NCBI RefSeq assembly: GCF_014191875.1
Contig: NZ_JACHXD010000010.1
Span: forward strand, 62,001 to 126,000
DNA: 64,000 bases
Origin: Pseudoduganella violacea
GTDB lineage: Bacteria; Pseudomonadota; Gammaproteobacteria; Burkholderiales; Burkholderiaceae_D
Reading direction: 5' to 3'
Below are positions 27,460 through 35,900 of this stretch, piece by piece (the first letter of the stretch is position 1; each line of letters begins with the position of its first letter). The position numbers were made by a program, and so were the translations under genes. Below the pieces are notes generated by a model, which was given only the letters and a program-made list of their open reading frames with translations, made no database searches and was not told the origin of the DNA.

Positions 27460-28764
27460 TCAAGCGGCGTTGGCGGCACGGCGCTCGTAGGCGAGGTGGC
27501 CGGCGACGATGGTCGCTTGCACCTGGCCGCTCAGCTCGTAGCCGAGGAAGGGGGTATGCTTGCCTTGGCTGGCCAAGGCGCCCGCTTCCACCGTCCAGCG
27601 CGCGGCCGGATCGAACAGACAGACGTCGGCCACGGCGCCCACGTCGAGGCGGCCGGCGCTCAAGCCGGCGACGCGCGCCGCTTCCGAGGTGACGCGCGAC
27701 AGGGCGCGCGCCAGGCCGTCCTGCTGGCCGGCGGCGTAGTCTTCGACCCATTTCAGGGTCAGGGACAGCAGCAGCTCCAGGCCGGTGGCGCCGGGCGAGG
27801 CTTCGCCGAAGGGCAGCAGTTTTTCGTCGTCGTCGACCGGGGTGTGGTCCGAGCACAGGGCGTCCACCGTGCCGTCGAGCAGGCCGGCGCGGATGGCGTC
27901 GCGGTCGCGCTGGCTGCGGAACGGCGGGGTGACGCGCGCGTTCGAGTCGAAGAAGTTGATGTCGGCGTCGGTCAGGTGGACGTGGTGCACGCCAACGTCG
28001 CAGCTGACCGGCAAGCCTTCAGCCTTGGCGGCGCGCACCAGTTCCAGGCCGGCGGCCGAGGACAGGCGGCACAGGTGGACGCGGGCGCCGCTGGCGCGCA
28101 TCAGCTCGAAGATGGTGTGCAGGGCGATGGTTTCGGCCATCACCGGCACGCCGGACAGGCCCAGGCGCGAAGCCAGCGGGCCGCTATGGGCGATGCCGCC
28201 GCGGCCGATATGCGCGTCCTGCGGACGCAGCCAGACGGTGTAGCCGAAGGTCTTGGCGTATTGCATGGCGCGCAGCAGCACGGTGGTGTCTTCCACCGGC
28301 ACTTCGGCTTGCGAGAAGCCGATGCAGCCCGCTTCGGTCAGCTCGGCCATCTCGGTCAGCGCGCGGCCTTTGAGGCCGACGGTCAGGGCGCCCAGCGGGT
28401 GCACATTGGCCTGGTTCAGGCCGCGCGCGCGGTGCTTGAGCATTTCCACCAGGCCCGGCTCGTCGAGCACGGGGTCGGTGTCGGGCGGGCACACCAGGCT
28501 GGTGACGCCGCCCTGCACGGCCGCCTGCATTTCCGATTCCAGCGTGGCCTTGTATTCGTAGCCCGGCTCGCGCAGGCGGGCCGAGAGGTCGACCAGGCCG
28601 GGCGCGACCACCAGGCCGCTGGCGTCGATCACGCGCTCGGCGGCAAAGCCGGCCGGCGCGGCGCCCACGGCGGCCACTTTGCCGTCGGCGATAAACAGAT
28701 CCTGTACTGCGTCGATGCCGTTGGCCGGGTCGATCAGGCGGCCGTTCTTGATATGAAGTTTCAT
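27460..28764 (-). CDS. Dihydroorotase-like protein, probably inactive (PyrC'/PyrX)
   Basis: A 434-residue class I dihydroorotase homologue. In active enzymes the first strand reads D-x-H-V-H-L-R-x-P-G; here residues 59-68 are [10 protein letters not shown], so both metal histidines are replaced (Ser61, Arg63). Later elements such as SDHTPVD remain. Pseudomonas has the same arrangement, where an inactive PyrC' is required to assemble aspartate carbamoyltransferase with PyrB. The gene overlaps pyrB by four bases (ATGA), which supports that structural role. An active dihydroorotase should be encoded elsewhere. Confidence 0.9.
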   Translation of the reverse strand: MKLHIKNGRLIDPANGIDAVQDLFIADGKVAAVGAAPAGFAAERVIDASGLVVAPGLVDLSARLREPGYEYKATLESEMQAAVQGGVTSLVCPPDTDPVLDEPGLVEMLKHRARGLNQANVHPLGALTVGLKGRALTEMAELTEAGCIGFSQAEVPVEDTTVLLRAMQYAKTFGYTVWLRPQDAHIGRGGIAHSGPLASRLGLSGVPVMAETIALHTIFELMRASGARVHLCRLSSAAGLELVRAAKAEGLPVSCDVGVHHVHLTDADINFFDSNARVTPPFRSQRDRDAIRAGLLDGTVDALCSDHTPVDDDEKLLPFGEASPGATGLELLLSLTLKWVEDYAAGQQDGLARALSRVTSEAARVAGLSAGRLDVGAVADVCLFDPAARWTVEAGALASQGKHTPFLGYELSGQVQATIVAGHLAYERRAANAA

Positions 28765-29726
28765 CCTTGGTTTCCTGCCAAAATACTCATCACCGCCATG
28801 CGGACCGCGATACCGAACGTCACCTGCGGCAGGATCACTGCCTGCGGGCCGTCCGCCACCGCCGAATCGATTTCCACGCCGCGGTTCATCGGGCCCGGGT
28901 GCATCACGATGGCGTCCGGCTTGGCCAGCGCCAGGCGCTCCGGCGTCAGGCCGTAGCTCTTGAAGTATTCCTGGGCCGAGGGCAGCAGGGCGCCGCTCAT
29001 GCGCTCGTTCTGCAGGCGCAGCATGATGATCACGTCCACGCCTTTGAGGCCTTCATCCATATTGGTGAAGGTGCGCACGCCCAGCTGTTCCAGGCCGCCC
29101 GGCAGCAGGGTGTGCGGGCCGATGGCGCGGATTTCGGGCACGCCCAAGGTGGTCAGGGCGTGGATGTCGGAACGGGCCACGCGGCTGTGCAGGATGTCGC
29201 CCACGATGGCCACGGTCAGATTGGTGAAATCCTTCTTGTAGTGGCGGATGGTGTACATGTCCAGCAAGCCCTGGGTCGGGTGGGCGTGGCGGCCGTCGCC
29301 GGCGTTCACCACGTGCACGTGGGGCTGCTTGGTGTCGATCAGGTGCTTGGCGATCAGGTAGGGCGCGCCCGATTGCGCGTGGCGCACCACGAACATATCG
29401 GCGTGCATGGCCGACAGGTTGTCGATGGTGTCGAGCAGGGATTCGCCCTTGCTGGCCGAGGAAGCCTGGATATTCAGGTTGATGACGTCGGCCGACAGGC
29501 GCTTGGACGCGATCTCGAAGGTGGTGCGGGTACGCGTCGAGTTCTCGAAGAAGAGGTTGAACACGCTTTTGCCGCGCATCAGCGGCACCTTCTTCACATC
29601 GCGGTCGGACACGCCGACGAAGGACGAGGCGGTATCGAGAATCTGGTTGATGATGGCCTTGGGCAGGCCTTCGGTGGTCAGCAGGTGCTGCAGCTCGCCG
29701 TGTTTATTCAGTTGCGGGTTAAGCAT
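28761..29726 (-). CDS. pyrB: Aspartate carbamoyltransferase catalytic chain
   Basis: A 321-residue enzyme forming carbamoyl-aspartate, the first committed pyrimidine step. The carbamoyl-phosphate motif [13 protein letters not shown] is clear, with the HPTQ loop and the [12 protein letters not shown] segment. No regulatory pyrI is present; instead pyrC' follows, matching the class A dodecameric type known from Pseudomonas. The start overlaps the pyrR stop by 8 bases. Confidence 0.97.
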   Translation of the reverse strand: MLNPQLNKHGELQHLLTTEGLPKAIINQILDTASSFVGVSDRDVKKVPLMRGKSVFNLFFENSTRTRTTFEIASKRLSADVINLNIQASSASKGESLLDTIDNLSAMHADMFVVRHAQSGAPYLIAKHLIDTKQPHVHVVNAGDGRHAHPTQGLLDMYTIRHYKKDFTNLTVAIVGDILHSRVARSDIHALTTLGVPEIRAIGPHTLLPGGLEQLGVRTFTNMDEGLKGVDVIIMLRLQNERMSGALLPSAQEYFKSYGLTPERLALAKPDAIVMHPGPMNRGVEIDSAVADGPQAVILPQVTFGIAVRMAVMSILAGNQG

Positions 29727-30255
29727 GGTCTTCCACGATAGTCAGGGTGAAGGTTCCGGCGTCGGATTGTTGCAGGCGCAGCGCCTTGCCCTGCCCCACG
29801 CGGGTGTGGGCGGCGACGAAATCGGCGGCGATCGGCAGCTGGCGTTCGCCGCGGTCGACCAGGGAGGCCAGCATGATGCGCGCCGGACGGCCGTAGTCGA
29901 ACAATTCGTTGATGGCGGCGCGCGTGGTGCGGCCGGTGTACAGCACGTCGTCCACCAGCAGGATGGTGGCGCCATCGACATTGAAGCCGATCTGGGTCGG
30001 CTTCACTTCGGCCGGCAAGCCTTTTTTCGCGTAGTCGTCGCGGTAGAAGGAGACGTCGATCGCGCCGCAGCGCTGGCTCAGGCCCAGATCGCGCGCCAGG
30101 CGCTCGGCGATCCAGGCGCCGCCGGAATGAATGCCGAGAATGGCCGGATCGCTGGCCTCGGCCAGACCGGCTTTCACCTGCGCGAGCAGGGTGGCGTACA
30201 GCGCTTCCGCGTCGAGCGCGGCGGCATCGGCCAGGGGGAGGTTATTGTGGGACAT
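29719..30255 (-). CDS. pyrR: PyrR bifunctional regulator/uracil phosphoribosyltransferase
   Basis: A 178-residue type I phosphoribosyltransferase. The PRPP-binding motif is [17 protein letters not shown], and [14 protein letters not shown] is the PyrR family N-terminal block. In Firmicutes PyrR binds the pyr leader RNA; in this phylum mainly a phosphoribosyltransferase role is expected. No anti-antiterminator hairpin was found at its junctions, which overlap. The ATG at 30255 is preferred over an upstream in-frame TTG and lies inside the ruvX 3' end. Confidence 0.93.
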   Translation of the reverse strand: MSHNNLPLADAAALDAEALYATLLAQVKAGLAEASDPAILGIHSGGAWIAERLARDLGLSQRCGAIDVSFYRDDYAKKGLPAEVKPTQIGFNVDGATILLVDDVLYTGRTTRAAINELFDYGRPARIMLASLVDRGERQLPIAADFVAAHTRVGQGKALRLQQSDAGTFTLTIVEDHA

Positions 30256-30640
30256 ATTCGTCAAAGTATTGTTGCAGAATGATGGCGGCGGCGCGGTCGT
30301 CGATGATCTCGCCGCGCTTGGCCTGGATCATGGCCGAGGAATAGCGTTCGTCCACCAGCACCACGGGCAGGTTGAAGCGGCCATGCAGCTGGTTGGCGAA
30401 GCGGCGGCAGCGCGCGGTCATTTCATGTTCCGCGCCGTCGGGATGGAAAGGCAGGCCGACCACGATGCGCGTCGGCCCCCACTGGTCGATCAGGGCCTTG
30501 ATTTCGGCAAAGCGGGCGTCGTTGCCCACCGAGCTGACCACGGCCAGCGGGGAAGCCTGGCCGATCATCGTATTCCCCATCGCGACACCAATGCGCTTGA
30601 TGCCGAAGTCAAAGCCAAACACGGTTTCCGGACTATGCAT
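30242..30640 (-). CDS. ruvX: RuvX/YqgF pre-16S rRNA nuclease
   Basis: A 132-residue RNase H-fold protein. The first acidic residue lies in the motif FGFDFGIKRIGVA, followed by GLPFHPDG and VVLVDERYSS. YqgF is needed for 16S rRNA 5' end maturation and was earlier called a putative Holliday junction resolvase. It overlaps algH by 8 bases upstream and pyrR by 14 downstream. Confidence 0.95.
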   Translation of the reverse strand: MHSPETVFGFDFGIKRIGVAMGNTMIGQASPLAVVSSVGNDARFAEIKALIDQWGPTRIVVGLPFHPDGAEHEMTARCRRFANQLHGRFNLPVVLVDERYSSAMIQAKRGEIIDDRAAAIILQQYFDEYVPQ

Positions 30641-31214
30641 GGCCCGCTTCGGAAGTGAGCATCAGGGGATCGATGCCGAGCAGCTTCATGGCCGCCATAT
30701 AGCGTTCCTCGACCGGCAGGTCGAACAGGATGCGGGCGTCGGCGCCGACGGTGAGCCAGCCATTGCGGCTGATCTCGTCCTCCAGCTGGCCGGGACTCCA
30801 GCCCGAATAGCCGATCGATACCAGCACGCGGCGCGGGCCGCTGCCGCGCGCCACCGCTTCCAGCACGTCGATCGAGGTGGTGAAAGCCACTTCCTCGGTC
30901 ACCGTCAGCGAGGAGGAGTAGCGCGCGCCGGGCGTGTGCAGCACAAAGCCGCGGTCGTCCTGCACCGGGCCGCCGAACATGATGGGTTCGTCCGCCACGT
31001 GGCGGTCCAGGCTGGAGGCCACGTCCAGCTCGATGCGGTCGAACAGCACCTGCATGGTCATATCGGTGGGTTTGTTGATGACTACGCCGAGCACGCCGTT
31101 TTCATTGTGCTCGCAGACGTAGACCACGGTCCCGCCGAAGACGGGATCCTGCATGGATGGCATGGCGATCAGGAAGTGGTTCGCCAGGTTCAGCGCCGGG
31201 GCAGCCATGGACAT
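30633..31214 (-). CDS. algH: UPF0301 protein AlgH/YqgE
   Basis: A 193-residue cytoplasmic protein of the UPF0301 family, recognised by NHFLIAMPSMQDPVFGGTV and GVVINKP near the N-terminus. The biochemical role is unsettled; it was named from an alginate phenotype in Pseudomonas. The ATG at 31214 has agaggag upstream and is better than the in-frame ATG two codons later or the long open extension to 31292. It heads algH-ruvX-pyrR-pyrB-pyrC', and 285 bases separate it from the divergent photolyase gene. Confidence 0.93.
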   Translation of the reverse strand: MSMAAPALNLANHFLIAMPSMQDPVFGGTVVYVCEHNENGVLGVVINKPTDMTMQVLFDRIELDVASSLDRHVADEPIMFGGPVQDDRGFVLHTPGARYSSSLTVTEEVAFTTSIDVLEAVARGSGPRRVLVSIGYSGWSPGQLEDEISRNGWLTVGADARILFDLPVEERYMAAMKLLGIDPLMLTSEAGHA

Positions 31215-31499
31215 TGCTTGCTCCTCTGGGTCGCGGGGTTCGCGTAACAGGCCGGGTACAGGTAGAGTCGTGCTGACTTTGCTTTTCTTCATACGCTTTG
31301 CTCTCTCTGCTAGGCTGCGGTGTGTTCTTCTCTATGCTTTGCTGTAATATCGCACGGCCCGCGCCGAAGCGGCCGCCGCGTATACACCGACAGTTTACTA
31401 TGAATTGCCGGTCCGGCCATTTTCCGCCGCCCTGCCAAGCGCATTCCTGGCCGCGCCCATGGCAAAAACCCGGCTTGCAATATGATTTACTCCTTGAAT

Positions 31500-32951
31500 A
31501 TGGCTTTTGACACCACCCTGGTCTGGTTCCGCCGCGACTTGCGCAGCTTCGACCACGCTGCACTGCACCATGCGCTGCGCCGCAGCCGCCGCGTATTTTG
31601 CGTCTTTGTCTTCGACAAAGCGATCCTGGACGGCTTGCCGCAGCGCGACCGCCGCGTCGACTTCATCCACGCCAGCGTGGCGGCGCTGGGTGCGGATTTA
31701 CAACAGCTGGGCGGCCATCTGCTGGTGCGCCATGCCGACGCGGCCACGGCGATTCCCGCGCTGGCGGCCGAACTGGGCGCCGAGGCGGTGTTCGCCAACC
31801 ACGATTACGAGCCGCAGGCGATCGCACGCGACGCCGCCGTGGCGGCCGCGCTGGCGGCGCAGGGCCGCGGCTTCCACAGCTTCAAGGACCAGGTGATTTT
31901 CGAGAAGGACGAGGTGCTGTCGCAAGCCGGCACGCCGTTTTCGGTGTTCACGCCGTACAAGAACGCCTGGCTCAAGAAAATGCAGGCCGATCCTTCCTGC
32001 CTGGCGCCATGGCAGGTCGAACCGTATGCGGCCAGCCTGGCGCCCGGCGCGGGCACCCTGCCCACCTTGGCCGAACTGGGATTTGAGCCGAGCAATCTGG
32101 GCGAATTGGCCATCCCCACCGGCATGGCGGGCGGCGCGGCGCTGTTCGCGAACTTCCAGGCCCGCGTGGCCGACTATGGCTTCGCGCGCGATTATCCGGC
32201 GCTCAAAGGGCCGTCCTACCTGTCCCTGCACCTGCGCTTCGGCACGGTGTCGATCCGCCACCTGGTGCGCACCGTGGCCGAGCTGTCGGCGCGCGGCCAG
32301 GCCGGGGAAGGCGGCGCGGTCTGGCTGTCGGAACTGATCTGGCGCGAGTTCTACATGATGATCCTGTACCAGCATCCGCATGTGGTGCACGCCTCGTTCA
32401 AGCCGGCCTATGACGCCATCGAGTGGGAGACCGGCCCCGAGGCCGATGCCGCTTTCGCCGCCTGGTGCGAGGGCCGCACCGGCTATCCCCTGGTCGACGC
32501 GGCCATGGCCCAGATCAACCAGACCGGCTATATGCACAACCGCTTGCGCATGGTGGCGGCCTGCTTCCTGATCAAGGATCTGGGCATCGACTGGCGGCGC
32601 GGCGAAGCCTATTTCGCCCTGCACCTGAACGATTTCGACCTGGCGGCGAATAACGGCGGCTGGCAGTGGGCTTCGTCCTCGGGCTGCGATGCCCAGCCCT
32701 ATTTCCGCATCTTCAACCCGATCACGCAGTCGGAGAAGTTCGATGCCGAAGGCCGCTTTATCCGCCGCTACCTGCCGCAGCTGGCCAAGCTGTCGGACAA
32801 GGAAATCCACGCGCCCTGGCTGGTGCCGCGCATGCTGCTGGCGCAGCGCGGCATCGAACTGGGACGCGATTATCCGGAACCCATCGTGCAGCACGACGCG
32901 GCGCGCAAGCGTACGCTGGAACGCTATGCGGTGGTGAAGGCGCCGGCCTAA
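31500..32951 (+). CDS. phrB: Deoxyribodipyrimidine photolyase
   Basis: A 483-residue class I CPD photolyase that repairs UV pyrimidine dimers with light. The N-terminal antenna domain opens TTLVWFRRDLR. The FAD domain has the conserved blocks GPSYLSLHLRFGTVSIR, LIWREFYMMIL, GYPLVDAAMAQINQTGYMHN and NNGGWQWASSSGCDAQPYFR. Length is normal. I start at ATG 31500; another ATG six codons upstream is possible. It is convergent with chpA, with only 6 bases between the stops. Confidence 0.95.
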   Translation: MAFDTTLVWFRRDLRSFDHAALHHALRRSRRVFCVFVFDKAILDGLPQRDRRVDFIHASVAALGADLQQLGGHLLVRHADAATAIPALAAELGAEAVFANHDYEPQAIARDAAVAAALAAQGRGFHSFKDQVIFEKDEVLSQAGTPFSVFTPYKNAWLKKMQADPSCLAPWQVEPYAASLAPGAGTLPTLAELGFEPSNLGELAIPTGMAGGAALFANFQARVADYGFARDYPALKGPSYLSLHLRFGTVSIRHLVRTVAELSARGQAGEGGAVWLSELIWREFYMMILYQHPHVVHASFKPAYDAIEWETGPEADAAFAAWCEGRTGYPLVDAAMAQINQTGYMHNRLRMVAACFLIKDLGIDWRRGEAYFALHLNDFDLAANNGGWQWASSSGCDAQPYFRIFNPITQSEKFDAEGRFIRRYLPQLAKLSDKEIHAPWLVPRMLLAQRGIELGRDYPEPIVQHDAARKRTLERYAVVKAPA

Positions 32952-32957
32952 ACCCGG

Positions 32958-35900
32958 TCAAGCCGCCGGCAGCAGGCCGGCAATGGCGCTCAGCAGCACC
33001 GCCTCCTGGTAGGGCTTGCCGAAGTAGGCATTCACACCCAGTTCCATGGCGTAGTTGCGGTGCTTGTCGGCGCTGCGCGAGGTGATCATGATGATGGGGA
33101 TGTCGCGCGTGCGGGCGTCGCCGCGCACATTGCGCGTGAGGTCGAAACCGTCCATGCGCGGCATCTCGATATCGACCAGCATCATGTCGGGGCGCAGCTC
33201 CTGCATCTGTTCCAGCGCGTCCACGCCATCCTTGGCCAGCACCACCTGGTAACCCTCGCGCTCCAGCAGGCGTTGCGTGACCTTGCGCACGGTGAGCGAA
33301 TCGTCGACCACCATCACGGTGCATCCCGGCCGTTCGCCCTGCCCTGCCGCCACGCTGCCGGCCGCTTCGGCATACTCGGCGCGCAGCTCGGGATGCTGGG
33401 CCAGGTGCTGCACCAGGGCCAGGGGATTGAGGATCAGTACGATCTCTCCCGAACCAAGCACGGTGGCGCCGGCGATGCCGGGCATGCGCGCCAGTTGCGG
33501 GCCGATATTCTTGATCACCACTTCGCGGTTGCCCAGCACTTCATCCACATGCAGGGCCAGTTTATCGCTGCCATTGCGCAGCATCAGCACCGGCGCGGAG
33601 CGCTGCGCCGGCATGCGCACGGCCGCGCCGCCGAGCAGTTCCGGCAAGTAGTGCAAGGCGGTGTGCTGGCCATGCAGCACCAGTTCGCCCTTGGCCTGGG
33701 CCTCGCCCAGCGCCGTGTCCTTCATCTGCAGCACCTGCTCGACCTGCACCGACGGCAGGGCATACATGCGGCCGCCGGCCGACAGCAGCACCACCTGGGT
33801 CACGGCCAGCGTCAGCGGCAGATGGATGGTGAAGCGCGCGCCCTTGCCGCTTTCGCTCATGGTGTCGATGCGGCCGCCCAGGGCTTGCGCCTCGGCGCGC
33901 ACGATGTCCATGCCGACGCCGCGCCCGGCCAGCTCGGTCAGGGTGTCGGCGGTGGAGAAGCCCGGTTCGAAGATCAGATTGGCCGCCTCGGCATCGCTCA
34001 CCTCCTCCGTTTCGCCCAGCAGGCCGACGCTGCGCGCCTTGGCGCGGATGCGCTGCAGATCGAGGCCGGCGCCGTCGTCGCTGAATTCGATCACCACCTC
34101 GTTGCCCTGCTGGCTGACCTGGATCAGCAGCTCGCCGATTTCCTCCTTGCCCGCCGCGCCGCGCCGCTCGCGCGTTTCGACGCCATGCACGATGGCGTTG
34201 CGCAGCAGATGCTCGAAAGGCGCCGCCATGCGTTCCAGCACGCTGCGGTCGATGTCCACGGCGCTACCGCGGATATCCAAATTGACACGTTTGTCGACTT
34301 CCTTGGCGCTCTGGCGCGCCACGCGGAACAGGCGCTCCGAGATGCTGGCGAACGGCACCATGCGCACCCGCATCAGGTCGCGCTGCAATTCGCGCGTCAT
34401 GCGCGCCTGCTGATTCAGGTCGCCGCTGGCCGCCTCCACCGAGCGGCCCAGGTTTTCATGGAAGGCCGCCACGTCGTTCACGCTTTCGGCCATCATGCGG
34501 GTCAATTCCTGCAGGCGGGTGAAGCGGTCGAACTCCAGGGGGTCGAATTCGCGCTCGCCGGAAATCGACATGCGCGAGGCGATCTGCGTTTCGGCCTGCA
34601 TTTCCACTTCGCGCAGTTGGCGGCGCAGGCGGTTCAGGTTTTCCGAGAAGTCGTTCAGGGAGGCGCGCAGGGAGCCTACCTCGTTTTCCAGGCGCGAACG
34701 GCTGATCGACACTTCGCCGGCCTGGTTCACCAGCCGGTCGAGAATGTCGGCGCGCACGCGCACCAGCGGCGTTTTGGCGGCGACGTCGGAGGCGGGGTCG
34801 GTGCTTTCCAGCGCGCCTGGCGCAGCGCCATCCGGCACGGCCGCTCCGGGCTGGACGACGGCGCCTTGCAGGGCCGCCGGGTCTTGCAACTGTTCGAACA
34901 GCAGCAGGGCATGGTCGTAGTGGGCCAGCAGCTCTTCGAACGCATGCGGCGTGGCGCTGCCCGCGTGCACCATGTTTTCGATATGGGTTTCGATTTCATG
35001 GGCGTGCTGGCCGAGGCGCATGGCGCCGGCCATGCGCGCGCTGCCCTTCACCGTATGCAGCACGCGCTGCAGCATCTGGGCGTGGCTGAAATCGGCGGGA
35101 TTGTGCTGCCAGGTGCGCAGCGCTTCGCCGATCTGCGGCAGCAGGTCGGCACCTTCTTCGAGGAAGACCGGCAGCAGGTCGGCATCGATTTCGTCCTGGA
35201 AGCTGCCGGGAGCGGGCGTTGCCAGTTCGGCCGGCGCGCCGGGCAGCGCCAGCACTTCGACTTCGGAATCGAGGTCGACCGCGGCACCGGTTTCGGCGCC
35301 GGCCGGGGGGGCGGCCGCTGCACCAGTCGGTGCTTCGGTCGGCGTTTCGACGGGCGTTGCGCTTGACGCTTCCAGCAGCGCTGCCGGTTCGGCGGCCGGC
35401 GCTTCGGGCGGCAGCGACGCGGGGCCGGCGGCGTGCTCGCTCAAAGGCGCCAGCTCGGACGCCTCCAGCGGTGCGACGGGCGCGAAGCTGTCGTCGAAGG
35501 CGGAGGCGAACAGGTCGTCGATATCGTCGCTGGCGGCGGCGCTGGCGGCCGGTGCGGCCGGGCGCGCTGCGCGCTGCGGGGCCGGCGGCGGGCTGGCGAT
35601 CAGGCTGTGGTAAGTGTCGGTAAACAGCGCGTCGAGGCGGGCCGCCAACTCGTCTTCGGCGGAGGGCGCTGGAACCTGGGTTTCTTCCAGCGGCGACTCC
35701 GCCGGCATGGCATGGGCGGCCATGCCGGGAACAGGCTGCGGCAGTTCCGCGCCTTCGCTGTCGGCCAACAAGGAGTCGAGCCGGGCGTCGAGTTCCGCGC
35801 CGGTGCGGGCCGGGCTGGCCAGTTCGGCCCGCAGCTTGTCGAGGGCGGCGATCAGCTCCGGCTGTTCGGGCGGCATGTCGGCGGCGGCGAAGCTTTGCAG

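Noticed and set aside
27496..28956. 486-codon plus-strand open frame opposite pyrC'
   Set aside because: Antisense to a recognised family member, with no start signal and low-complexity composition.
29700..31214. PyrR-controlled attenuator in the pyr operon
   Set aside because: All gene junctions overlap and I found no leader with alternative hairpins or a T-run ahead of pyrR or pyrB.
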